Assembly (NCBI GenBank): GCA_021464415.1 | Contig: JAKCWG010000723.1 | Span: 1 to 64,000, forward strand | Direction of reading: 5' to 3' | DNA length: 64,000 nucleotides | Origin: Lonicera japonica | Taxonomy: Eukaryota > Streptophyta > Magnoliopsida > Dipsacales > Caprifoliaceae | Part shown: positions 24,447 through 36,015 of the stretch, piece by piece | Position numbering within the stretch: position 1 is the first letter of the stretch | Layout: every line of letters begins with the position of its first letter | Notes under the pieces: model-generated | What the model saw: the letters and a program-made list of their open reading frames with translations, nothing else | Databases searched by the model: none | Told to the model about the DNA's origin: nothing | Made by a program: the position numbers and the translations under genes

Positions 24447-24485
<39 letters not shown>

Positions 24486-24490
24486 CGGCC
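22801..24490. repeat. gene-free DNA with a 230-bp direct duplication
   Basis: 23211-23440 and 24215-24444 are nearly identical direct repeats about 1 kb apart, starting tggccaatattactgcaat. The second ends in the C run. No coding function is visible. Confidence 0.75.
24448..24483. repeat. 36-base C homopolymer
   Basis: An unbroken run of C, then GGCGGCCCCC. It directly follows the second copy of the 230-bp duplication, so length and junction should be treated as uncertain. Confidence 0.9.
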
Positions 24491-27400
24491 CCCAAAACCC
24501 CCGACTGCCACACACACACTTCTTGTGGAAAATGTAGTATATGAATAGATCTTTTTTGCTCACGCCAAATCCCAATTGATTGCATCTAGACTTAATTTAT
24601 GAATTATGCATGGATTTCCCGCAGGCTGCTATTTCCACAAGTAATTGGAATAGTGGTGAGGTAGAGTGCGAGGTCATTGTTCATGGCACTTCAAATGGAT
24701 GTCAACGACATTCAATCCATTCCAGGTTCGAATCTTCAGTTAGTGACGTGGAACGGCAGCTCTTTATGCTTGATTGTTATTCAGGAGAAAGATGGCTTGG
24801 GTGAAGGAAGCCTCCAAATTCCTTAGCACCGTTCCCCAATAATCGGATACCAATTGAATATCCGATTCGGAACTAGTTTCACTTCAATGAAACCAAACAC
24901 CTCGCTCTCTCTTCAGTTTCTGCCTGCATCAAAAATAGAATTGATTATTGCTACATCTTCTCTTCCCCACCTACCCATACCCAAAAAAATGGCCACAAAC
25001 AAAGGTGCTAGGTTCAAGAATGCGGCGAGTTCTTTAGAATATTTCGAAAACCATACAAAACGAAGGATTGTATGCCATTTGTTGATAGGCTTGGAGAGCT
25101 TGAACCAAGCGGAGAGAAGGGAACACTAGAGACGTTAGTTCTGGACTAAGTTAACTGGAGCAGAGGTCACTGTAATATTCAAAAGTAGTAGGAATTCTCA
25201 GGAGATATATGTTGTTGTTCATGGCATTTCAATCGTAAAAAAATAAGCCCTTGTTGTTGTTTAATTGATTATGTAACCCGCTTGGTTTGATGTTTGTTGA
25301 AAAGAAGTTTATATTTGTTATGTAATGCTATTCTTCCATTTCAATTGATAAGTTATTTAGAATGCCATAGCTGACAACGGTGTTATACTCAGTATAGTAC
25401 AGAAATAAAACCACGAATTACATAAATATAATAAAGATGACGGAAATAACATGAACATAATAAAGATTACAGAAATATAGTCTGTAAATAGGCTCTATAA
25501 ATTACAGCTCAATTTAAATCTCTCAGTCCCACGCAAATCCTTCTTCCTTATGCTCCTCCCCCTTTATACACTCCTCTGTTTGAATGTAGGCTATGTTCCT
25601 TTTAGATTTAAAGTCTGAGTATAATGCCCGCAATCCAAATTATCTTAAATCCTCTATATTCTTTACATTTCCATAATATTTCTTCCATTTTATTTGTCGT
25701 GTTCACAGTTAATGGGATTTCTCACGTGATCGAGTGCAAGGTCAATGTTCGTGGCATTTACAGAAAAAGTTGTTGACTTGCTGGTGCCAAGTGTGGAGAG
25801 CAATAGGATCAACCCAGATCTTGTTATGAAGTTGATGTGCTGTTCCTATACAACTTGTGTAATGCTTTATGTACCAAATTAATAATTGGTTCCCACAAAA
25901 CTTAATTATGTACGTAGTTATATACTTGGGTAGCTTCATAGACGCTTTTTGTCTGCTTTAGTTCTTACTGAACATCTGTACATGGAATAGTTTTTGCTAT
26001 GTGAATTTTACAAAGATTTATTGTAATGAAATTATTCAGCGCACACTTATTAGAAAGGAAAGATTGTTGTTGTATGCTGAAGTATTGCTTCTTCTTTGTC
26101 ATGTTCTTCTGATACTCAAAGGCCTCTTATTCTCTTGGTTATCTCCAATCCTAGCAAGCAATTGTTGGCAGTCACTGGCATTCTGACTTTAATTTAATAA
26201 CACGGATATTTTTGAGGATTAATTGCAGTCCTGGTTGGTGATTCAAGAAGCAAGTCCTGCTGTGGAATTTATATTGCGCTTGTACAGTGTAAGAATTTAT
26301 GTTTTAATTTATTGCAATCCTTGAGAATTGCCAGAGTCCAATTATTTCTGTCGTTTGCCTTCATGTAGGTGCTTTAGGTATCCCCATGTACCTCCTCTGA
26401 CCAATGAGGCAATGAAGAATAAGGGTATTCTTGGTAAAAACAAGAGCATGTGATAAAGATTGCTGAACAGTAAGAACGATAGAGAATATATATACACGTG
26501 TATATGATAGTGCAGCACAAACTGATGCTTAGTGACGGTAATTATCATTGTGCATTAGCATAATCAATTTCAAATTAATTGTTTTATAGTTACTGTTACA
26601 AGATTCATTTGGTTATAGTATGTATATAGCTAGAGAGAGTGTTTGTGCACCGAATGCAATAGGAATAGAATATGTGTACCGAACGCAATTGGAAAGATTG
26701 CAATGGTTTTCTATAGTATATTTTTTTTTCCACATTTGTATGGTTTGAGGTTTGGCCTTAGTGTTTCCCTTTGATCTAAAAGTTATGTCCTTCATCTGCT
26801 CTCTTGCATCAGACTTGTTCTTTTACATAGATTAAGTGCTCCTCTGACCTATCAAAGTTTTCCTTCTTTTATTATTCCATCTTCTCATTCGATGGGTCCA
26901 ATTGCTTTCGAATATTAGAACCATTCCCAGTTGAAATAGAAGAATGCAGCAAACAGTTTGAACCTCTACTATGAGGACTAAAGCATAGAGTCAAGAAAAA
27001 AAATTAATATTCCTTGAACTGGTTGTTAAATTTGTCAGTTGAAAGATTGTTGTTGGTTCATTTCCCCTGTTTACGGATAAAATAATTATAGCATGTTTAC
27101 CCATGATAAGTTTCTACTGGTTAGATTTGTTGCTCAACACACTAAATCTTCAACAATCTCTCTCTCATAGATATAAATAGTTGAATGGACTTAGTTTTCT
27201 GGTAATGTTATTCCATGTGCACGTGTTTCCTTATTCAAAATTTGGATGCTTACAATTTTGGCAATTTTTTTATCTATGGAGTTAGAGATTATAGTGAGTA
27301 GGAATTAAAAATTGAAAGGAGAATGTAGTTGCGACTATATTCGCTGCGGTTGTTGCAATTAATGAAGGGTATTAGGGATGAAAGCAGCTAATTTCGCCGT

Positions 27401-28990
27401 TAGAGTATCTTGCCATTAGTCGTGAGTTAGAACTCATCCACCAAAAGCACTAACATGCATTTTGTGGGGAGTTTAGTGTTTGGCTGAGTAAAATATTTGT
27501 AGTTATTATTGACTGATGATGAAGTAAGAATTTAATCAGCAAAAGCCTCGTTGCGAAGAAAGAATTAATGGCCAAATTGTATTGTAGAATTGATGGCCAA
27601 AATGCCAAACCGTGAGAAGCCTCCTCTATCTAGTTTCAAACAAATATGACCCATTATTTTCTATAGGTTGCTATCTCCAAATGTGACAGAAAATCTTGTG
27701 ACATAGACAGCAATATCGTAGTTTATGGCATCGCACTTGATAATTATTTCAATTAACTTTGCAAGGAAAAAATTGCTTACGTTAATTGAACTCCTTGCCT
27801 CGGGTTTGTTTTAAATATTTTCCTAAAAAGGAATGGAGTGTGTACACACATGAACATTTTATCCCCAAAATGTTCTGGCCAAATTTAAGACGATTAGGCT
27901 GCTAGGTCTATAATTAACTGCATATGTACAAATTTAGGATACAAAATTTGCCTCGTAGATATGTTGTTGGGATTTAATGAACTGTTAAAATAAATGTCTT
28001 TGAAACCTATTTGGGGATGACCAGAACGAATGGAACTAGAATTGGTTGTTCCATTATTATGTACTGATCAATTCATGTGCTGCATATAATATAGTATTAG
28101 AGACAGTAAGGTTTTGATGTGGCTTTTCTAATTGTTAATTTCTTCTGAAAGTCCCTTTAATTTATCGCTTCACAAGTCATCTATTTTAAGTAATGGTTTC
28201 CCAATCTCAGAATTTGCTTATGTAAATCTCCGAGCATTCAGTGGCAATTGAAAGTGGCTCATTTTTATCAAAATCAAGATGCTCGTGTTCCAAATGTTCT
28301 GAAACTTGTTGCTCACCATGGGTCATTTCTATAATGTATCGAAATGACACATAAAGCACCAAGTTGCTATGAGAATTTAGTTTCCAAGGTTGTTGATATT
28401 CTCTCCCTTTGTTTTTATACTTATAATAAACAGAAAACTTCTTAATTAAGCATTAATTTGCAGAACTTTTGTAAGTTAACATTTGTTAATTGATTTGCAG
28501 ATATCGATCTATGTTCACTAGTAAATCTCCAGTTTTTCCTTTTACAAATGAGTAAGCTATATGCTTTATAGGCCATTACTTCATTAAAAGATGTATGTGC
28601 CTAATTTTGACAAATGAACTGCTTTTTATCTTTTTTCGTCCATGGGTTCTCACTTATAGTTTTTGAAGCTTATCGGTGGTATTGAATCTTGAATATTTGT
28701 TTGGATAGGACATTGGAGAACAAAGAATCGACATAGCCGTATCAGGGCTTTTATATCCAAATTATGATCTAATCGGAAAAAAATTGCAGTTTTTCGTGGA
28801 TGATGACAATCCTAAAGCATTGCAGTCTACATCCGAAAAATGTAAAACACCCCTATATACAACGTGGTTTCATTTTCATAAAACCTCCTCTCTAGTTCCC
28901 GGCAAACCCCCCCCCCCCTCTCTCTCTCTCTCTCGGTCACCGGTCAATTCTTCTCCCTATGCACCACCTCCTCCACCACTCTCTATTACT
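24491..28990. other. no recognised gene; possible degenerate exons or SINE-like fragments
   Basis: Short similar stretches recur at 24683-24707, 25207-25230, 25733-25760 and about 27715-27735 around gtcattgttcatggc. The first is followed by ggttcgaatct (24724-24734), close to an RNA polymerase III B box, and preceded by an A-box-like tggaatagtgg. 28707-28850 is an open stretch after a possible acceptor (ggatag). None belongs to a family I recognise. The rest shows no signal. Confidence 0.3.
28907..28934. repeat. C12 run plus (TC)8 microsatellite
   Basis: Twelve C followed by a TC repeat. Simple sequence only. Confidence 0.9.
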
Positions 28991-31900
28991 AAATCCACAA
29001 AACCCACAAATTAAATCTCCACCTTCAAAATCCCTCTATGTTTAAATGGACCAAAAAGCAATAAAGCATATGACTTAAATTACACCTGTTTTTTAATCCG
29101 GTCAGCAATTTGAGATAAACTGCAACAAAATCAGTTGTTTGTATTAAAAATTGATAAAATCAATAATTTGGTACGCCAAGTGCAATTTAACATTTGTAAA
29201 TTTTCAATTTTGCCCTAAATTTCATTTTTTATTTTTAACTCTGTTACCGATTTTAGGTAAATTACAACAAAATTAGTAGTTTGTAGTAAAAATTGTTAAA
29301 ATTAATAGCTTGGTATACAAAGTGTTACTTGAATAATAATTCAGATAGGTAAAGTGCAATTTGCCTTAAATAGATTCTAAAAATTATATACTTGTTTTCA
29401 ATATTTTCATTTCACCTCATTAAATCTAAAATCCCACCATAGTCAATTCTAACATTATTTTCCTTAAAAATGCACAAATGATTAACTGAAAATATATTAA
29501 TTCTAGTCAGTTATTTATTTTTTCTCTTAAATATAATCAGAGACGTTCAATTTGTTCTTCAATTTAGTTTTGTTTTGGTGTATGACATACTACATGGTCA
29601 AATTTTTAATTGGGCCCATTTTTGCCCATGCCATAACCCAACTAAAATACCATTTCCAGCAAATTTCAATTCATCTTTAAGCTCGACACTACATGACACA
29701 ATATAATAATGAATAATAAGACAAAAAGATGATACGATATAAAGTGTTATTTTCATGAAACACAAATACGACTCATCTTAACATGACACGACATACACGA
29801 TTACAATTTATCTCCTTACAAATATGAGTTGACACGAGTACAAACAATAACTTTCTCTAATTAGATTTCTTACAACATGTTTGACATGAGTAGAAACAAT
29901 AACTGTCTCTACTTTAGATGGGACAAGACCTGATTAATACGATATAGCTTCAATTTAAATTTCGTTTCAAAATTTGGATAAAAACATGACACTTCATGTT
30001 AAAAATTCTAGTACGAACACAAATTTTTGGGTCAATTTCATTCTTTTCGTGTTGTTTCTAAAATTATCACCCCGACATTATTGTCATTATATATTCACTA
30101 ACAAGTTCAATCATCACCCGACACATATTTGTACATAAAAAAAAGGTACAAAAAATCTACATAAAATGCCTCTTTTGCAATATATAATTTCCATAAATTT
30201 CTTTAGTGCTAGTATGTATGGTTACGGGCATTTGACCTTTCCACCATATTTAAATTGTTAAATTCACATACACGTTAAGTGTCATAGTTCATATTCATAG
30301 TTTGAATCACAATATGATACAAATCGATCTAATCTGGTACTTGAAATTATAAATTTTATATTCCATGAAAATATTAAAACCTCAAATCAAACGGGTGCGT
30401 CACTGATTTTGAAGGACCAACAGCACTATTTCAATTGCTGTGCCCTTGGTAACCCCTGTGACTCGTATCCCTCGATTGCCCCCGGTTGGAATTTTGATTC
30501 CAATATATATGCTCTTGCATTATTTCTCCACCAGTCAAGGAAATTTTGGTAGCTCTTAAATGATTAAGGGCCCACTCTAGCCTGCACCCACCCCATTTTA
30601 GGCATCGCCTACTAAAATTGAAATGCTATGAACAACGAACTGAGCGCTGTTTCATATGTGTTCATGTTACTTGCGAATGCATCAACCTATGAAAACAAAT
30701 AGAAGCAAAAGCAGTCAAACTTTGTCGGGATTAAATATACTAAAAATAAAGTAAAAAGTCTTACGTGATAATATTTTTTTTTAAAAAAATCAACGAATAA
30801 TATTTTTTAAAAATAAGGGCCTGGATATCATTATTATTATGAAATAAGAGCTTGTTTATCAATTGTGTTTTAAAATAAAGGCTTTAACCGAGTACAAACT
30901 TAACTTTGCAATTAAAAAAATTTAATGCAAATTTGTTTTGCATGATATTTTTATATATATTTTTAACAAGTATATTCTTATATTTCATTCATAAAACTTT
31001 AAAATAAAGTCAAATAAAAACATATACATAGTATTGTTTTAGAAAATAAAGAGAGCAAACTTAACTTTGCATAGCTTCAAAAAAATTATTTTGTGCATTT
31101 TATTAATAATATGTTTTGAATATGTAATTTGTTAAAATTATTCTAAAGTACCGTCAATTAAACACTTATTTATAATAATATATTAAAAAAATATGTAGTG
31201 CAAATTTAATTTTGCCTGATTTTATATAAAAAAATACAATTTAAAAATTTACTGCAAAGTTAATTTTACACTCTTTTTAGAACTTGGTCAAATATAGCCC
31301 TTAATTTATAAAAATATTTTCTTTGGTTCTTTTGCAGATTTTTTTTTTCAAATAAGCCCTATCTTTTAATATCCCATAAAATATAATTAACTCCTTTAAA
31401 AAAGTTGGTCTTTTTCTTTTATCATTTTGATAAGAAGTTTATCTTTACAGCAAAAAAAAGACAAAATTAAATTTTGACACATGAGAAAATAATAAAGTAA
31501 ACAAATAAAGGAAGAAAAATAATTTTGACAAATGGCTCTCCACGACAAAAGAATTTGGAAGAAATTTTTGTGCTAAAATAATTTGATCTATATTTTCCCT
31601 TTCTAAATATGAATTAGAGATTTATAGCAAAATTTTTAGCGACATGTATATATAGTTTTGCCACCACACAAATTCTTTCACCGGTTAAGGCTGGATTTTC
31701 AAATTAAATCCGAAAAATAGCTCAACATAACATTACAGGGGTGAGACAACTTGTATACAGATCGCACCATCAGAAAAAGCTTTTTGTCGCTGAAAATACC
31801 TCCTTAGCTTATCACGATGAAATTTGTCGCTATAAAATCGAAATGTAAACTGATGATTCGTACTAAATCCGGAGCCACCATATACATATATATATACCTC

Positions 31901-32127
31901 ATTTTTACAGATTCTAAGGGAAAGCCATGGTGGCAGAAAGTGGATCCAAGTGACAGAATCCTTCATCTCGTTGCCTTTTCATTCCCTCTACATTTACCAT
32001 TTTGAAAGAAAGATACTTTTCTCATCTACAAATCTTATCACTTATTCTTATCGAGTGCATTAAATGGATTGTACCTTTGTTGTATCTTGGTAAGGTACAA
32101 CCTATGTAATGCATTTAATAAAAATAG
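28991..32127. other. AT-rich intergenic DNA
   Basis: About 3.1 kb with no credible coding region. 29115-29180 and 29265-29345 share text (ctgcaacaaaat / attacaacaaaat, then caataatttggta / aatagcttggta), which suggests an old local duplication. 32054-32118 forms an imperfect inverted repeat around ggattgtacctt / aaggtacaacct. Confidence 0.5.
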
Positions 32128-32135
32128 GTGGTGAG
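32128..32135. repeat. TSD of hAT-like element, left copy
   Basis: gtggtgag, repeated exactly at 34401-34408. Eight bases is the hAT superfamily duplication length. Confidence 0.9.
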
Positions 32136-32271
32136 CAGTGGCGGAGCCAGAAATTTTGTTCGGGGGGGGGGGGGGCAACCTAATAACACAACAAAATTTT
32201 TTGCATATAATATTTAGAGTAGTAGAGTCAACATTCGGAGCGAAGGAACATATATTTGACGGAGTAGAATC

Positions 32272-33867
32272 TGTTGGTCGAATTTCAACCCTAGAGGGGG
32301 GGGGGGGGGTGAATAGGCTTTATGAAACTTAATGCGGAATTTAAAAACTTTTGGAAAATGTTTAAGTAAAACAATTTACTAAACAAATTTATCAAGGAAT
32401 GTAAGCAAATAAACAATCAAGCACAAGAGCAAATAATTAAGCAATATCAAACAATTTAAACAATCAATAATAAAGAGATTGAGTTAGAAAGATTGAACCA
32501 ATCGAAGTCAAGATTTTTTGTCCACACGGTTCGGCTTGGAAACCCCTACTCCGCGCTCGGTTAGTTTCCCGAGAACTTTCACTAAAATCGATCTCCTTCC
32601 GGGTGAAGATCAAACCACTACAAGTGTATTCTTCTCACACACTCTACAAGTATTGTTACACCACAATACTCTCACAAGATACCCTCTTGCTAACCTTGTG
32701 AAATTTACCTTCTTGTTTTTCCTATGAGATTTACCTTTCACAATTGAATACAAATTTTTTTGGTGATTCACACCAATTTACAATAACTCTTTCAAGTGTG
32801 TATAGAATACAATCTGAAGCTCACACTAGAGTTATCCTATTTGATCAAGATGATATAGCTCAAATGATAATGATTGATCAAAAATAATTTCTTGAATCTT
32901 TGAATAATGAAGATAGATGAAGAATATAGTATATGAATGATTCAAGGTGTTTAGAATGAGTCTTGGAAGTCATACTTATAGTCCCAAAAGTGATATAGCC
33001 GTTTGTGGTGGAGATATAAATTAATGGGGCAAAAATGCACTTTAAACAAAGTTCCAACGGCTATATTCTGGCGAGGGTAGTCGACTACACTGATGCCCAT
33101 GTAGTCGACTACATGATCTCAATAGTAATGTAGTCTACTCACCCATTAATCATGTAGTCGACTACATGCTTCTGGTGGGTGGAGGTTTTTGTGCAATTTT
33201 TCAATTTTTGCAATATGACTCCAAAATTGATTCTAATGCTTGGGGAGTGTTCCAAATAAGTTTCTAAGACTCCCAAATAAGTTTTTGTATCAAAATTCAT
33301 TCATATGAATTAATTATGAATTTATTTCAAAATCGGTTTTTGCAAGAATGAAGTTTTGAAATGATTTTGATTCAAACTTTGTTTTGATCAATCTAAGAAT
33401 GATGCAAGTTCATGTTTGAGCTATATAATCAATCAATTAAGAAACTTTACATTAATCCTAAGCAAACACTCAATTACCGAATATGTGAGTTTTCGAATGC
33501 TTCGATTTGTTTCTTCAAATTAATTCTTTACCTGAAGCTTTTCCCTTGAAGTTTTTGCATGTGATTCTTGATTTTTGTGCTCCATGAATTTTTATTGCTA
33601 GCATGTGAGTGATGAGATTGATCTTATTGTTTTGTCCAACGCTTGTAGAAGAATGATCTTGATTCGGATAGATCGGTTTTAATCCAATGCTTCGTTGACT
33701 TGATCGGATATTGATTGAATGATCCTTGTCAAACTTCCTTTGAGCAATCATGCTATTCTTGATTTTCCAAATAAGAAATCTATAATCTTATATCAAGAAC
33801 ATGTTAAATTACACATAATTGATTTATTGTTATTATCAAAATAAGATTAAGACCTTCAAGTTCAACA
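32272..33867 (-). mobile_element. solo Sirevirus-type LTR inside the hAT-like element
   Basis: Read on the minus strand it starts TGTTGAACTTGAAGG and ends CCGACCAACA-like text, collinear over about 1.6 kb with the LTR at 36016-37659. Flanks gaatc (32267-32271) and taatc (33868-33872) form a TSD with one mismatch. No internal region is present. A cluster of palindromes with core AGTCGACT lies at 33077-33168. Confidence 0.87.
33077..33168. repeat. palindrome cluster TAGTCGACTA in Sirevirus-type LTR
   Basis: gTAGTCGACTAC occurs at 33077-33088, a longer palindrome catgTAGTCGACTAcatg at 33099-33116 and again at 33151-33168. One decayed copy (tagtctact) lies near 33131. They are 700-790 bases from the LTR start, the same offset as in the LTR at 36016. 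Confidence 0.9.
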
Positions 33868-34408
33868 TAATCGACATTTAAAAATGTGGATTCAACATTT
33901 AGAATAGAACTCGAATCAACATTTCGAGAAGTAGAATTTACTCATATTTTACTAAAATGTTTTTCCATTTGGTTTTTGAAAAATTTAAAATAATATACTA
34001 AAATTAATTATATATTTTAAAACATATTTATCAACTCAATATTTAACTTACTGTAACCAACAAACACATATATTAATTTCAATATTAATTTATCAAATAA
34101 TTAAAGTGCAAAGTGCAAAAAAGAACCAAAACAAATAAAGAACAAAACTCAAAAGAGGAAAGAGAAAAGAGGAATAAACAAAAAAAAAACATAATTCCCT
34201 CAAGACCAATGCCCAAAACTATTTACAAAACCCCTCCCTTAAATTTATAATGCCCGTTCCGCATAGACCCCTTGCTAGCTTTTCCCACTGACCAATTCTA
34301 ATTACACATATACACCCTTTAGCTTTCCTATTATCACACAAAGACGGCCCTACTTTGCAAAACTTTATCAAAAGTCGATCCCTGTGTAGCTCCGCCCCTG
34401 GTGGTGAG

Positions 34409-35004
34409 ATTTGTAAGTAAGTTTAGTATTCTAAAAATCAAACAAATGAATATATATATATATATATAAATGTAATATAAATAAAAAGAGAGATTAACCT
34501 AGTTTTGTTTCGACCAAATCTGAGAGATTGTTTGTGTAGTTGATTGCTAGTTATAATCTCCAAGTTTCCTAAAAATCTTCGAAAAACCTAAACAAACATA
34601 TAATCTGAAAAGTAGGGCTGATTTTGAAACTGATGAAACCTCTGTATGCTCACACACATTTATATACACCACAGAAGTCATCGTAATCATCGAAAAGTAG
34701 GGGGTGATTTTGGTAATTTGTTCAGCTAGGGCATAAGGTTTATATGGGTCATCAACCCATCGCCACACCCAATGAATTATTTATTGCCCATAAAACTAAT
34801 TTCCTATTTGATTATTTCAAAAAAATTTGCTATTTGATTATTAGACATAAAGACAAAGTAGTTTAAATTAAAATAAATAAGCAGAACTTTATAATCTGAT
34901 TGTGGTAATAACAAAACCAATTGAGAATTTAGATTTAGTGTGATCAGTTGAATTTATTGAAATAAAGTTATATAATTGTAAAGAAAGTTATTCAAATTTT
35001 TAGG
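34409..35004. other. spacer with TA microsatellite
   Basis: Holds a (TA)n run at about 34449-34468 and AT-rich DNA. No gene recognised. Confidence 0.6.
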
Positions 35005-35229
35005 TTTTGTGATAAACGCTTAATATTGTCATTCATACGCTCATTTTCGGAGTTGTTTGGCGCGTTTATTTTCTCTAAAACTACTCGGTTTGCCAACTTA
35101 TTTTGCGATTAGTCTCGTAGCACTTTTGTATTTAACAATGCTTGGAAAGGCACATTTTGTGTTTATTTTGGTGTCTTTAGATTTCAAGAAATATTGTATT
35201 TAATACAATAGTGGAATTTTTCATGGACA

Positions 35230-35370
35230 AAAAGAATCCAAGAAAGTGAAAGTCTCCATGTGATTAAAGAGCATCCAAGAAACTGGAAGTCTCCATGTCC
35301 ATGTGATTAAAGAAAGAAGTGGAATTATCCATGTGATTAAAGAACATCCAAGATAGTGGAATTCTCCACT
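35230..35370 (+). repeat. short tandem repeats in the gypsy LTR
   Basis: About three imperfect copies of ccatgtgattaaagarcatccaagaa-type text, with gtctccatg or attctccac. They sit 220-360 bases from the LTR start, the same place where related LTRs carry CATGATCGATCATG palindromes. Confidence 0.75.
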
Positions 35371-36015
35371 AAAAATAAAAAAAAACATTGTTTATTTTTG
35401 GCATCCAACACAACTCTCCTATTTATAGTCTTCATTGTTGCTTTGGAGAGGAGATCTTGTCCTATTATTACTTCTCATTTCTCAATTTATAGAGAGCTTG
35501 TAATACTTTTTTCTAGAGAGAAAAATGGAGTTCACTTTTATAATTCTTGTCTCTACATTTATTATGGAGTAAATTTCTTTGCTAAGGCTAAAAGATAAAA
35601 TTTGCAATGCTTTAATTATGTAAGTTCAATTCTCATTCCATTGTTAGTATTGTTAAATACTTTTTGAATCTTTCATCTTCTCTATTTTTTCAACCATTCA
35701 TAAGATAGTAAGATAATTTTCATATGATGATTTGACTTTGTATACATAGATCTCAAGCATTAATGAGAAAATGATACACTTGTGTATTTCTTATTAGCCT
35801 ATGTCCATTCTTTCTTTGAATGAGATACTTTTCATTACCAAGTAAGATTAGTCTTTGAATATTCATGAAAACACCATAAATTTGAGATTTTAATCTTTAA
35901 ATGCTTTAATGATATGTTGAGTGCTTTCTACACTTTATGTAATTTTAAGACTCATCATCTTCTTAGATAAAGTGTTACCAAAGAGGATCTTTTAAATTTA
36001 TGTCATAAACAACCT

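Larger units (their letters stand above)
32136..34400. mobile_element. hAT-like non-autonomous DNA transposon
   Basis: Ends CAGTGGCGGAGC and GCTCCGCCCCTG form a 12-bp terminal inverted repeat with one mismatch, flanked by a perfect 8-bp TSD gtggtgag (32128-32135, 34401-34408). The end sequence and TSD length fit the hAT superfamily. There is no transposase. Removing the solo LTR inside (32272-33867 plus 5 bp) leaves about 660 bp, so it was mobilised in trans. Runs of 14 G occur near its left end (32162-32175) and at the edge of the nested LTR (32296-32309). Confidence 0.88.

Noticed and set aside
24580..25129. Two short plus-strand frames as host genes
   Set aside because: No recognised domain, no conserved start context, next to the C36 run and duplicated DNA; kept only as a possible relic.
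28784..29014. Proline/serine-rich 76-codon frame
   Set aside because: The biased composition comes from the C and TC microsatellite.
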